A program made the position numbers and the translations under genes. From Acidimicrobiia bacterium (GTDB lineage: Bacteria > Actinomycetota > Acidimicrobiia > Spongiisociales > ZC4RG35), in NCBI GenBank assembly GCA_025937235.1, contig JAICRU010000008.1, positions 1-59,232 of the forward strand: a stretch of DNA of 59,232 bases. Direction: 5' to 3'. A model generated the notes under the pieces. That model ran no database searches. It saw only the letters and a program-made list of their open reading frames with translations, and was not told where the DNA came from. Within the stretch, counting starts at the first letter, position 1. Every line of letters begins with the position of its first letter. Shown in pieces: positions 45,659 to 55,231 of this stretch.

Positions 45659-46405
45659 TCAGCCGTGCTGTTCGATGAACTCCAAGACTCGGTCCCATGC
45701 GTCCGCCGACTCGCGGGTGAAACTCTCCTGTTGTCGGTCGAAGAAGGAATGCGGCGCATCGGAGTACACCACCACTTCGTGCTCGACGTCGGCCCGGTCC
45801 AATGCCTCCCGAAACTCGTCGACCACCTCGCCAGGGATACCGGGATCGTTTCCCGCCATGAGCGCAAGGATGGGGCAAGCGAACCGGTCCACGAACTCGA
45901 TCGGCCCGGCCGGAGGCCGGCGAGGGTTACCATAGAAGCCGATCGCCCCGGCCAGCCCATGACCGGCCGCAGCTTGATGCCAGGAGTTGGAGCCGCCGAA
46001 GCAGAAGCCAATCGTGAACACCGGACGTGTCGGGTCCTGGTCCCTCAAATGGGCGACGGCGGCCGACGTGTCGGCAGTGACGCCTTCCAGGGAAGTGAGG
46101 GGGACATGCTCCCTGTAGGGGAACTCGTCGTCCCTCTTGGCGACTCCGGCCGATCGACCGAAATAGTCGAGGGCCACCGCGTCATACCCGTGCTCGGCGA
46201 AGCGGAGCGCCAGCTCCTCATAGAAATGATGAAGCCCGCGGACATCGGGGAGGATGACGATGCCGGGGCCCTTGCTCTTGGTGCTGGATGCTGCGAATGC
46301 GGCCAACCTGTTGCCGTCCGATGCCGTCAGAACCAGGTCCTCCTGACCGGAGGAGCCGCCGTCGATCGAGTCGATTGGCGGCGTCGAGTCTCCGTCGTAA
46401 CACAT
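45659..46405 (-). CDS. Dienelactone hydrolase family protein, catalytic Cys intact
   Basis: GIVILPDVRGLHHFYEELALRFAEHGYDAVALDYFGR; FTIGFCFGGSNSW; MAGNDPGIP; YSDAPHSFFDRQ. Confidence 0.92.
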   Translation of the reverse strand: MCYDGDSTPPIDSIDGGSSGQEDLVLTASDGNRLAAFAASSTKSKGPGIVILPDVRGLHHFYEELALRFAEHGYDAVALDYFGRSAGVAKRDDEFPYREHVPLTSLEGVTADTSAAVAHLRDQDPTRPVFTIGFCFGGSNSWHQAAAGHGLAGAIGFYGNPRRPPAGPIEFVDRFACPILALMAGNDPGIPGEVVDEFREALDRADVEHEVVVYSDAPHSFFDRQQESFTRESADAWDRVLEFIEQHG

Positions 46406-46619
46406 GGCCACGAAACTACCCCGGAATGGCGATGCGCAACCCGGGCGGGCGTCGCATCGGCCCCAGGGCCAGGTGAGTCCTGATTCCCGGGATGGACGAT
46501 CACCGACCGGGACGCAGACACATCCTGAATTGCCCCTGCAGGCGTGCGAATCTGATTCAGAAATACCGCCGCACCGTCATCGGTTGACACCTATCGTGCC
46601 AACACCCCCTGTCGGTGAT

Positions 46620-46640
46620 TGCGGACCGAAACTGTCCGCA
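46620..46640. promoter_or_regulatory. 7-bp inverted repeat TGCGGAC-CGAAACT-GTCCGCA upstream of drrA-like gene
   Basis: Perfect arms, 7-nt spacer, in a ~380-bp intergenic region. Confidence 0.45.
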
Positions 46641-46788
46641 TTAGCCGATACTTTGTTAGTCAGATCACCAGCGGCGCGAGTGCTTCGATCGTCCCCGAGA
46701 CGGACCGCTTCTCGTCCCCAGGACCGATGAGTTCTGGACCCGTCAGAGGTCTGATGTAGTGAGGACCCCCAAACCAAGAGGAGAACAA

Positions 46789-47799
46789 ATGACCAACGTC
46801 ATCGAGGCGTCGGGTCTGGTCAAGCGGTACAAGGATGTGACCGCGCTGGCCGGCCTCGATCTCGAAGTGCCGGAGGGCACCGTCCTGGGCTTGCTCGGCC
46901 CCAACGGGGCGGGCAAGACGACCGCCGTGTCGATTCTCTCCACCCTGCTCGAGCCCGACGAGGGCCAGGCCATCGTCGCCGGGAAGGACGTGCGCAAGGA
47001 CCCCAAGGGCGTGCGTCGCCTCATCGGCTTGTCCGGTCAGTACGCCGCTGTAGACGAGCATCTGACCGGGTTCGAGAACCTGGACATGATCGGCCGGCTC
47101 TATCACCTCGGTAAGACCCGTTCCCGGGAGCGGGCCCGTGAGCTCCTGGAGATCTTCGACCTGACCGAAGCCGGCGACCGCCCTGTGAAGACCTACTCCG
47201 GGGGGATGCGCCGCCGGCTCGACCTGGCCGGCGCCATCGTGGCCGAGCCTCCGGTTCTGTTCCTGGACGAGCCCTCCTCCGGTCTCGACCCCCGAAGCCG
47301 GGTGGACCTCTGGGAAGTGATCCGCGACCTGGTCACCGAGGGTGCCACGCTTCTCCTCACCACCCAGTACCTGGAGGAGGCGGACCAACTCGCCGACGAC
47401 ATCGTCGTGATAGACCACGGGCATGAGATCGCGCATGGCAGCTCCGACCAGCTCAAGACCCAGGTGGGTGGAGAGCGAATCGAGGTGACCGTCTCCGAGC
47501 TGAACCACGTCGACACCGCACACGAGATCCTGACCACCTTCGCGGTGGGCGAGATCCGCATCGACCACCACAGCCGTGGTCTCACCGCTCCCATCGCCGG
47601 TGGCGCGAGCACCCTGACCCAGGCGTTGCGTGACCTCGACGCAAGAGGAGTCGTCGTCCAGGACGTCGGCCTGCGCCGTCCCACCCTCGACGATGTGTTC
47701 CTGAGTCTCACCGGGCACGTTGCCGAGGAGGAAGCAGCCGCCGGGAACGGCGGCAGACGCGCCAATCGGCCCGAAGAGTTGGAGGAGGCGAGTCGATGA
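46789..47799 (+). CDS. DrrA-like ABC transporter ATP-binding protein
   Basis: GLLGPNGAGKTTAVSILSTLLEPDEGQ; TYSGGMRRRLDLAGAIVAEPPVLFLDEPSSGLDPRSR; Shine-Dalgarno AGGAGA. Confidence 0.96.
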   Translation: MTNVIEASGLVKRYKDVTALAGLDLEVPEGTVLGLLGPNGAGKTTAVSILSTLLEPDEGQAIVAGKDVRKDPKGVRRLIGLSGQYAAVDEHLTGFENLDMIGRLYHLGKTRSRERARELLEIFDLTEAGDRPVKTYSGGMRRRLDLAGAIVAEPPVLFLDEPSSGLDPRSRVDLWEVIRDLVTEGATLLLTTQYLEEADQLADDIVVIDHGHEIAHGSSDQLKTQVGGERIEVTVSELNHVDTAHEILTTFAVGEIRIDHHSRGLTAPIAGGASTLTQALRDLDARGVVVQDVGLRRPTLDDVFLSLTGHVAEEEAAAGNGGRRANRPEELEEASR

Positions 47800-48599
47800 G
47801 CCAGTTGATGACCGCGCTGGGCGATGGGGCAGTCGTCGCCAAGCGGAATGTGATCAAGATCAAGCGGGTCCCCGAGATCCTGGTCTTCGTCCTGCTCTCC
47901 CCGATCATGTTCGTCCTCCTCTTCGCCTTCGTGTTCGGAGGGGCGATCGACGTGGCTGGAGGGTCCTACCGGGAGTTCCTCATCGCAGGGATCCTGGCCC
48001 AGACCGTGGTCTTCGGTGCCACCTTCACCGGGGCCGGGCTGGCCGACGACATGCAGAAGGGGATCATCGACCGGTTCCGGTCGCTCCCCATGTCGAGGTC
48101 GGCGGTGCTGGTCGGGCGAACCTCGAGCGACATCATCTACAACGCCCTCTCCATCACCATCATGTCCCTCACCGGGCTCCTGGTCGGATGGGCGATCAGG
48201 ACCTCGTTCTGGGAGGCGGCGGCCGGGTTCGGGCTGCTCCTGCTGTTCGCCTACTCGATCTCTTGGATCATGGCCTACATCGGGCTGCTGGTCCCGAGCG
48301 TCGAGGTGATCAACAACGCCTCGTTCATGGTGATCTTCCCGCTCACCTTTGTGGCGAACACCTTCGTGCCCCTCGAGACGATGCCGTCTGCCCTGCAGAC
48401 ATTCGCAGAGTGGAACCCGGTGTCGGCGGTGACCCAGGCGGCGAGGGAGTTGTTCGGCAACATCCCACCCGGGACACCCGAGCCGACCGTGTGGTCCCTG
48501 CAGAACCCGATCCTGTACACCCTGATCTGGGTGGTGATCTTCATCGCCATCTTCGCACCGCTATCGATTCGCCAATACAAGCGAGCCGCTCGCCGCTGA
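47796..48599 (+). CDS. DrrB-like ABC-2 permease
   Basis: ATGA overlap; ILAQTVVFGATFTGAGLADDMQKGIIDRFRSLPMSRSAVLVGRT. Confidence 0.95.
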   Translation: MSQLMTALGDGAVVAKRNVIKIKRVPEILVFVLLSPIMFVLLFAFVFGGAIDVAGGSYREFLIAGILAQTVVFGATFTGAGLADDMQKGIIDRFRSLPMSRSAVLVGRTSSDIIYNALSITIMSLTGLLVGWAIRTSFWEAAAGFGLLLLFAYSISWIMAYIGLLVPSVEVINNASFMVIFPLTFVANTFVPLETMPSALQTFAEWNPVSAVTQAARELFGNIPPGTPEPTVWSLQNPILYTLIWVVIFIAIFAPLSIRQYKRAARR

Positions 48600-48693
48600 G
48601 CCGGAACCCACCTGGGTCGCCATGGTCCCTCCGGAGTCGACACCCGGTCTCCCGCCGGGTGTTGACTCTGTTGCGAACGACCGAGGAGGCGCC

Positions 48694-49164
48694 ATGGCGA
48701 GGAGTGAAGGGCTCACCGAGCGGTTCGAGGGGTTCTCACAGCGGGTGACGCATGCGGTGGGGCGGCCGTGGGCTTTTCTCATCGCCCTGGTAGTGATCGT
48801 CGTATGGGCGGTGACCGGCCCCATCTTCGGGTTTGGCGACACATGGCAGCTGGTGATCAACACCGGGACGACCATCATCACGTTCCTGATGGTGTTCCTG
48901 ATCCAGCAGACCCAGAACAAGGACAGCAAGGCCATGGAGCTGAAGCTCAACGAGCTGGTTGCAGCCACCAAGGGGGCGAGTAACCGGCTCATCGACGTCG
49001 AAGCCCTGACCGAGGACGACCTCGACGTCCTCCATGGGTACTACCGCCAGCTGGTCGAGCTCGCCCGGCGTGACCAGGACCTCACCGAGTCACACTCGCT
49101 CGAAGAGGCGGAGAGGGCACACTCCGGAAAGACGGCAGGCAGGCCCGAGCCAGGGCCCCGGTAG
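48694..49164 (+). CDS. Low-affinity iron permease family protein
   Basis: VTGPIFGFGDTWQLVINTGTTIITFLMVFLIQQTQNKDSKAMELKLNELV. Confidence 0.93.
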   Translation: MARSEGLTERFEGFSQRVTHAVGRPWAFLIALVVIVVWAVTGPIFGFGDTWQLVINTGTTIITFLMVFLIQQTQNKDSKAMELKLNELVAATKGASNRLIDVEALTEDDLDVLHGYYRQLVELARRDQDLTESHSLEEAERAHSGKTAGRPEPGPR

Positions 49165-49173
49165 CCTTCGAAA

Positions 49174-50304
49174 GTGGACACGTCGCAGAGCACGGCGGAG
49201 GTGATCCTGGCCGCGATCACCGAGGCGGTGGCCTCGGGAAGATCTCTCAAAGACGTGCTGACCAGGTTGGCGCAGGCCGCCAAAGACATCTCTGGAGCCT
49301 CCTACGCGGCCATCGGGATACCCGAGCCGGAGGGTGACGCCTTCGCCGCATTCATCCATGTCGGCATGAGCGACGAGCTGGTCGCGGAGATGGGACCACT
49401 CCCCCGGACCCACGGGATGCTCGATGCCATGCTGCACGACCCCGAGCCCGTGCGTCTCCCCGACATCAAGAAGGACCGGCGGTTTCGGGGGTGGTGGCCT
49501 CGGGCCCACCCCCCGATGAGCTCGTTTCTGGGGGTCCCGATCGTCAGCGAAGGAGAAGTGGTCGGTGCCTTCTACCTGACCGACAAGATGGGGGCGGCCG
49601 AGTTCACCGACGAGGATCAGGCCGGGATCGCCCTCCTCGCCTCGCACGCGGCCGCCGCCATCGAAGCGGCCGGGATGTTCGAGGACTCTCGATCCCTCGC
49701 CATGTCCGAGGAGCGGGAACGGTTGGCGCGGGAACTGCATGACGCCCTCAACCAATCCCTCTTCAGCCTCAGCCTGACCGCGAGGGCCGCGGCGCGCCAT
49801 ATCGACACCGACCCGGGCCGGGCCGCCGAGGAGCTGAACGAGATCGCACTTCTCTCCCGGCAGGCGATGACGGAGCTGAGGGCGGTGGTGGATGGCCTGA
49901 GGACACCCGATGTGGAGCGAGACGGCCTGGTGCCGGCGATCCGGAGCCTGGCCGACCTGCTCAGCCGTGTGCATCACATCGAGATCGAGGTGCTCGCCGA
50001 TGGAGAGCCGGGTCTGGAGGGCCGGGCAGAGCACGAAGTGTTCCGCATCGTGCAAGAGGCCCTCACCAACGCAGTGCGCCACTCCCAGGCGGACAACGTG
50101 ACGGTCTCCGTGGCCGACGGCGATGGTCTCGCCGTCACCATCAGCGACGATGGGCAAGGGTTCGAGCCGCAGGCCCGGAACTTCAGGGGGAAACGGCTCG
50201 GCCTCACCTCGATGCGAGACCGCGCCTCGGGTCTGGGGGGCCGCCTGACCATCGACTCCGCCCCGGGCCGTGGTGCGACGGTTCGTCTCGAGGTTCCGGC
50301 GTGA
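49174..50304 (+). CDS. GAF-domain sensor histidine kinase (NarL/LiaS-type HisKA_3)
   Basis: GAF-like region; ERERLARELHDALNQSLFSLSLTARAA; EALTNAVRHSQADNVTVSV; GQGFEP; GLTSMRDRASGLGG. Confidence 0.95.
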   Translation: MDTSQSTAEVILAAITEAVASGRSLKDVLTRLAQAAKDISGASYAAIGIPEPEGDAFAAFIHVGMSDELVAEMGPLPRTHGMLDAMLHDPEPVRLPDIKKDRRFRGWWPRAHPPMSSFLGVPIVSEGEVVGAFYLTDKMGAAEFTDEDQAGIALLASHAAAAIEAAGMFEDSRSLAMSEERERLARELHDALNQSLFSLSLTARAAARHIDTDPGRAAEELNEIALLSRQAMTELRAVVDGLRTPDVERDGLVPAIRSLADLLSRVHHIEIEVLADGEPGLEGRAEHEVFRIVQEALTNAVRHSQADNVTVSVADGDGLAVTISDDGQGFEPQARNFRGKRLGLTSMRDRASGLGGRLTIDSAPGRGATVRLEVPA

Positions 50305-50945
50305 GCCAGGCCATCAGAGTCATGATCGTCGACGACCACCCCGTCGTACGCAAGGGCCTGCGCGCCTTCCTCGAGACCCAGCCCGGCATGGAGGTGGTCG
50401 GCGAGGCAGGCGACGGTCGCGAGGCTATGCGGGAGCTGGCCACGGGCGAGCCGGACCTCGTGCTGCTCGACCTCCATCTTCCCGACGCCGCCGGGGCCGA
50501 CCTCATCCCGGAGATGCGCAAATGGAGCCCTTCGGTGAAGGTCCTCGTCCTCACCGGCTTCGCCGATCGACGCGAGGTGGTGCCCGCGATCAGGGCCGGC
50601 GCCGACGGTTATCTGCTGAAGGACACCGACCCCGACCAGCTCGCCGAGGCCATCAGGGAGTTGGCCGATGGGAGGACCGTGTATGCCCAAGAGGCGGCCG
50701 CCGCGTTGTCCGCCTTCGTCTCCGGGGGTGACCCCCACGAGGCCCTGGCCGGTCTCACCGCCCGGGAGCGTGAGGTTCTGGCCGGGCTGGGCCAGGGCTG
50801 GTCGAATGCCCGTCTCGCCGAAGAGCTGTTCGTGTCGGAGAAGACGGTGAAGACCCACGTGTCGGCGGTATTGCGCAAGCTGGGCCTCGACGACCGGACG
50901 CAGGCCGCCCTGTTCGCCGTCAAGAGCGGGCTGGTCGACCACTGA
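50301..50945 (+). CDS. LuxR/NarL family response regulator
   Basis: IRVMIVDDHPVVRKGLRAFLE; LVLLDLHLPD; LTAREREVLAGLGQGWSNARLAEELFVSEKTVKTHVSAVLRKLGLDDRTQAALFAV. Confidence 0.96.
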   Translation: MSQAIRVMIVDDHPVVRKGLRAFLETQPGMEVVGEAGDGREAMRELATGEPDLVLLDLHLPDAAGADLIPEMRKWSPSVKVLVLTGFADRREVVPAIRAGADGYLLKDTDPDQLAEAIRELADGRTVYAQEAAAALSAFVSGGDPHEALAGLTAREREVLAGLGQGWSNARLAEELFVSEKTVKTHVSAVLRKLGLDDRTQAALFAVKSGLVDH

Positions 50946-50988
50946 CCATTGTCGCCCGGCGTTGACGGTCTGACGATCAATTGGGCTC

Positions 50989-51006
50989 CTAGGTCCGCAG
51001 ACCTAG
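50989..51006. terminator. Hairpin CTAGGTC-CGCA-GACCTAG after the response regulator gene
   Basis: Perfect 7-bp stem, followed by GCCCG-AAT-CGGGC hairpin; no U-tract. Confidence 0.4.
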
Positions 51007-51062
51007 CCCGAATCGGGCCGGGGACCGATGACCCCGACGAGGCCGTGTCATACCTTGGGATC

Positions 51063-51770
51063 ATGAGCACAGCCATCGTCACCGGGGCATCGCGCGGCTT
51101 CGGGCTCGCCCTGGCCCTGGAGCTGGCCGGAGCGGGATGGGACCTCGTAGTCGATGGGCGGCACGGGGAGGACCTTGGACGGGCGGCGTCCCGGATCGAC
51201 GCGGCCGGGAGGGGCAGGGTCATCCCCCTCGACGGTGACGTGACCGATCACGGTCATCTACGCAGCCTGGTCGAAGCGGCTACATCGGTGGGTGGCTTCT
51301 CCCTCCTGGTCAACAACGCCAGCCTGCTGGGCCCCAGCCCACAGCCATTGCTGGCGGAATATCCGGTCGAGGTCCTGGAAAGGGTCCTCGCCACGAATCT
51401 GATCGCACCCCTCCGGCTGATCCAGCTCGCGCTGCCCTACCTCCGGCAGACCCGAGGCACCGTGATCAACGTCACATCCGACGCCGCTGTCGAGGGCTAC
51501 GAGGGGTGGGGCGGGTATGGCGCCTCCAAGGCCGCCTTGGAGCAGCTATCCAACGTCCTTGCCGCCGAAGAGACCGGCATCACCATCTATTGGCTCGACC
51601 CCGGGGACATGAACACGAGGATGCACCAGGAGGCATTCCCGGGAGAGGACATCTCAGATCGTCCCCTCCCCGCCACCAGGGTGCCCGCGGTGATGCGGCT
51701 TCTGGATGGGAATCACCCGAGTGGCCGCTACCGGGCCGCCGACCTCCTGGCCGAGGAGGTGGGGGCGTGA
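51063..51770 (+). CDS. SDR family oxidoreductase
   Basis: TAIVTGASRGFGLALALELAGAGWD; LLVNNASLLGP; INVTSDAAVEGYEGWGGYGASKAALEQ. Confidence 0.93.
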   Translation: MSTAIVTGASRGFGLALALELAGAGWDLVVDGRHGEDLGRAASRIDAAGRGRVIPLDGDVTDHGHLRSLVEAATSVGGFSLLVNNASLLGPSPQPLLAEYPVEVLERVLATNLIAPLRLIQLALPYLRQTRGTVINVTSDAAVEGYEGWGGYGASKAALEQLSNVLAAEETGITIYWLDPGDMNTRMHQEAFPGEDISDRPLPATRVPAVMRLLDGNHPSGRYRAADLLAEEVGA

Positions 51771-52828
51771 GCCCCGCCCCTGCGGCTTTGCGGAGGGCCG
51801 ATCTGCTCGACGGGTTCACCATCCCCACCGACTTGGAGGCGACCAGGCCGCCAGAGACGAGGGGGATCAGACGTGACCGGGTGCGTCTGATGACCACCGG
51901 TCCGGAGGGGATCGGCCACCACGTCTTCTCCGACCTGCCCGTTCTGCTGACGACCGGGGACCTCGTCGTCGTCAACGACTCCGCGACCTTGCCCGCCGCG
52001 GTGATGGTCGACCGGAGCCTGGTCATCCACTTCTCGACCCGGCTCCCCGGTGGATTGCACGTGGTGGAGCCGCGTCGTCCGTCTGGCGCCGCCTCGCTCC
52101 CCTACGAGGGCATCGGGCCGGGGCGTCTGAGTCTGCCCGGCGGCGCCGTGCTCGAGTTGCTGGCTCCCTACCCCCACGGCGCCGGGGAACCTCACCGGCT
52201 CTGGGTGGCCCGCACGGAGCTTCCCGGGCCGACGACGGAGTATCTGACGACCTGGGGCCGGCCGATCCGCTATCGGCACACCGATGGGCCGTACAAGATC
52301 GAGGCTTACCAGACCATTTTCGCCCGCATACCCGGGTCAGCCGAGATGCCGAGCGCCGGTCGGCCGTTCACCGAGCACCTGGTCACCGAGCTGACCCTGT
52401 CCGGTGTCGCCATTGCCACCCTGACCCTGCACACCGGCGTGTCGTCACTGGAGGCGGGTGAGGACCCGTACCCGGAGTGGTTCGAGATCCCGGAGCCGAC
52501 CGCCGCCCTGGTCAACCACACCAGCTCCAGTGGGGGCCGGGTGATCGCGGTGGGTACCACCGTGGTTCGTGCCCTGGAGACCACCGCCGATTCCAGGGGT
52601 GTATCCCACCCGGGCCGATCCTGGACCGACCTGGTGATCGGTCCGCATCACGAGCCCGGGGTCGTAGACGGGTTGGTGACCGGCTGGCATGAGCCGGAGT
52701 CGACCCATCTCGACCTGCTCGAGGCCTTCGCCGGCCGATCAGCCCTGGCCAACAGCTACCGGGCCGCCCTCGAGTGCGGGTACCTATGGCATGAGTTCGG
52801 GGACAGCCATCTGATCCTGCCCAGGTGA
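51767..52828 (+). CDS. queA-like: QueA-like S-adenosylmethionine:tRNA ribosyltransferase-isomerase family protein
   Basis: GTGA overlap; GDLVVVNDSATLPAAV; YHTDGPYKIEAYQTIFA-like segment; LTLHTGVSSLEAGEDPYPEWFEI; VIAVGTTVVRALETTA; LANSYRAALECGYLWHEFGDSHLIL. Confidence 0.9.
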   Translation: MSPAPAALRRADLLDGFTIPTDLEATRPPETRGIRRDRVRLMTTGPEGIGHHVFSDLPVLLTTGDLVVVNDSATLPAAVMVDRSLVIHFSTRLPGGLHVVEPRRPSGAASLPYEGIGPGRLSLPGGAVLELLAPYPHGAGEPHRLWVARTELPGPTTEYLTTWGRPIRYRHTDGPYKIEAYQTIFARIPGSAEMPSAGRPFTEHLVTELTLSGVAIATLTLHTGVSSLEAGEDPYPEWFEIPEPTAALVNHTSSSGGRVIAVGTTVVRALETTADSRGVSHPGRSWTDLVIGPHHEPGVVDGLVTGWHEPESTHLDLLEAFAGRSALANSYRAALECGYLWHEFGDSHLILPR

Positions 52829-52935
52829 GCAGAACCTGAGCCGAAATTGGGACCGAGAGGTGCGCAATGGGTAGCTCTGTGTCCGAATTTGGCCGGATCA
52901 CCGCAGCTACGACCTGAGCCGACCGGGGCACCGGG

Positions 52936-53679
52936 TCAACCGAACTTGGTCTTCGGTCGATCCTGTAGGACCTCGTCCAGGTAGATGTCGGCTCTCTCGT
53001 TGTAGAAGCAAACCATCCCGGCTATCCGCTGCGACTCGGGCAACGGATCCTCATAGCCCCAGACCAGGTCCGGGTAGGTGGCGTCGTCGGTGGTCACCGA
53101 CCAATACCGAGCAGTCCCCTTGTAAGGACATTCCGTGACCTTCTCGGTGGGGGTGAGCAGGTCCATGCGGACGTCGTCCTTGGGGAGGTAGTAACGGGCA
53201 GGGAGACCGGTCTCGAAAAGGAATCGCCCCTTGTTGCTGTCGGCGATCGTGATCCCGTCGACCTCGACCCGCACCCGCCGGCTGGAGGCGAGGATGTCGA
53301 CCCGGGTGTGTGGGTCCCGGGCATGCACGAAGACCTCGTCGTCCTCCTCGTACCAGTGGTCCATCGTGTCCCACACCAGCACGTAGCGGTCGCCCAGTTC
53401 GGGCATGTTGGGGTCGTGGTAGGAGTACGCCGCCCCTTGTGCGTCCCCCGACTTCACGATGTACTGGGTAGCCTCACCGCGGCTCGGGGACCGCCTCGAC
53501 TCGCCCGTCGCGGTCAGCAACTCCGTGCGCACATCCGATGATGGGAAGTAGTAGGTGGGGTAATAGGGCACCTCCCACACCAGCAGGGTGGAGGAGGAGT
53601 CGGCCACGACCTCGTCACCCAACACCGCCCGAACCCGCTTGGTGCAAGGTTCGACTCGAACGCGACCCATGTCGGCCAT
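52936..53679 (-). CDS. Duplicated DUF427 domain protein
   Basis: Two repeats of VRVE...DxxVADSxxxLLxWExxxPxxYYFPxxDVRxxLL...; ECPYKGTARYWSV and YNERADIYLD. Confidence 0.93.
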   Translation of the reverse strand: MADMGRVRVEPCTKRVRAVLGDEVVADSSSTLLVWEVPYYPTYYFPSSDVRTELLTATGESRRSPSRGEATQYIVKSGDAQGAAYSYHDPNMPELGDRYVLVWDTMDHWYEEDDEVFVHARDPHTRVDILASSRRVRVEVDGITIADSNKGRFLFETGLPARYYLPKDDVRMDLLTPTEKVTECPYKGTARYWSVTTDDATYPDLVWGYEDPLPESQRIAGMVCFYNERADIYLDEVLQDRPKTKFG

Positions 53680-53713
53680 GAGCAGACATTACCGGCCCGG
53701 ACGACCTGTCGAC

Positions 53714-54736
53714 CTAGGCCGGTATCGAGGCCAGGGTGGTGACGCGAGCCAGCTCCATCGACTCCCAGTAGGCGCCAAGTCGGGCTGCGAATACATCAGG
53801 CTTCTCGGCATAGATGCGCCGGCCGAGGATTCGGGCAGCAGTCTGAAGGTCGGAGCGCCGTTGCTCGGCCAGCGCGCTCATCAGCGATCGTTCCAGGGGG
53901 TTGGGACAGATGTCGGGACGTCCGGCCAGGGTGTCGAGTAGCTCGGCGAGGTCGCGATCCTGCCCGAGGATCTCGGCGATCCGGTCGAGGGTGAGGGCCA
54001 TGCCGATCATGACCTCGGGCCAGAGCGGGGTGAGGATCTCCATCTGGTGTTTGAGATATTTGGCTCGTTTCCTCCACATGTGGAATGCCTGGGGGCTCCG
54101 CTTCTGGTAGGCGACCACCATCTCGGCACGGCCCCTGGAATGGGTCCTCCTCAATCCCGGGCCGATGGCGCGATAGTCGTTGCGGATGCCGACGCCATAC
54201 ACGCGGCGGGCATCCGCGTCCGACGGCCAGGATTCATAGCGCTGGCGGGCCCGCTCCAGATTCGACACCACGCGGGGCACCACCTCGGGATCCTCCATCG
54301 CTCTCTGCTCCATGCGGTCCCGTTGACTGGTCAGCCTCTCCACCACTTCCTCGAAGGTGCCCGGGGCGAGGATCGGGGCGTAGATGTCACGGATGTCCTC
54401 TGCCCCATTGACCAAGACCGCCGAAGTGCGGACCTCGGAGAGCAGTCTCGATGTGTCTCGAATCGAGACGTTCTCGAACCGATATACCTGGTCTCCCAGC
54501 TCGGAGCGGACCAGTCGGAGCAAGGCTCTTATTCGCTTCGTCGCCTTGCGTGAGGTGTGGACCGCCTCCCGGAACACGTCCTCACCGTCGTAGAAGACCG
54601 CGATCGCATCGTCGATTGCCTCCAAGCTGAGCCTCTTCAACCCTGCCCCCAACGGCTCATCCCGGTGGAGGCGGAACGAGGGCAGAGCCATCATCACGCC
54701 ATCGGCGAGGCGATCCCTGCCCTGGATCACAGTCAC
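53714..54736 (-). CDS. CHAD domain protein
   Basis: EAVHTSRKATKRIRALLRLVRSELGDQVYRFENVSIRDTSRLLSEVRT; FHMWRKRAKYLKHQMEILTPLWP. Confidence 0.93.
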   Translation of the reverse strand: MTVIQGRDRLADGVMMALPSFRLHRDEPLGAGLKRLSLEAIDDAIAVFYDGEDVFREAVHTSRKATKRIRALLRLVRSELGDQVYRFENVSIRDTSRLLSEVRTSAVLVNGAEDIRDIYAPILAPGTFEEVVERLTSQRDRMEQRAMEDPEVVPRVVSNLERARQRYESWPSDADARRVYGVGIRNDYRAIGPGLRRTHSRGRAEMVVAYQKRSPQAFHMWRKRAKYLKHQMEILTPLWPEVMIGMALTLDRIAEILGQDRDLAELLDTLAGRPDICPNPLERSLMSALAEQRRSDLQTAARILGRRIYAEKPDVFAARLGAYWESMELARVTTLASIPA

Positions 54737-54742
54737 CGCGCC

Positions 54743-54752
54743 AGCGTAACCT
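54743..54752. promoter_or_regulatory. Overlapping divergent -10 elements of CHAD (TACGCT) and NUDIX (TAACCT) genes
   Basis: agcgtaacct reads TAACCT on + and TACGCT on -, each 5-8 nt from a start codon. Confidence 0.45.
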
Positions 54753-54757
54753 CGGCC

Positions 54758-55213
54758 TTGTTGAGATCCGCGGGTCTTCTCCCCTACCGATCAGACAGTG
54801 AGATCCAGGTCATGATCGCCCATCCAGGCGGGCCCTATTTCGCCCGCCGGGACGACGGGTGGTGGTCGATCGTCAAGGGCATCGTGGAGCCGGAGGAGTC
54901 TGATCTGGAGGCGGCGTTGCGAGAGTTCGAGGAAGAGACTGGCTGGCCGGCACCGGCCCGACCCTGGATCGAGTTGGGCGAGACCACCCTCAAGTCGCGC
55001 AAGGTCGTGGTGGCTTACGGGGTCGAGGCCGACTTCGACCCCGCCACCCTGGTGCCTGGTCTGTGCCTCATCAATGGCGTCAGCCACCCCGAGATCGACC
55101 AGGTCCGCTGGGTCGGCGCGGCGGAGGCGAAGGCGAAGCTCAATCCCGCGCTCGGCGTCTTCATCGACCGTCTCGTCGATCATCTCGCGGCACCCGGGAA
55201 CAATCTCGCTTAG
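54758..55213 (+). CDS. NUDIX hydrolase
   Basis: Nudix box GIVEPEESDLEAALREFEEETGW; probable TTG start at 54758 or 54761. Confidence 0.88.
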   Translation: MLRSAGLLPYRSDSEIQVMIAHPGGPYFARRDDGWWSIVKGIVEPEESDLEAALREFEEETGWPAPARPWIELGETTLKSRKVVVAYGVEADFDPATLVPGLCLINGVSHPEIDQVRWVGAAEAKAKLNPALGVFIDRLVDHLAAPGNNLA

Positions 55214-55231
55214 AGGTGGATTGACACTGAC

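Noticed and set aside
45209-46483. 424-aa + ORF
   Set aside because: Antisense to the cyclase 5' end and the DLH gene; no domain.
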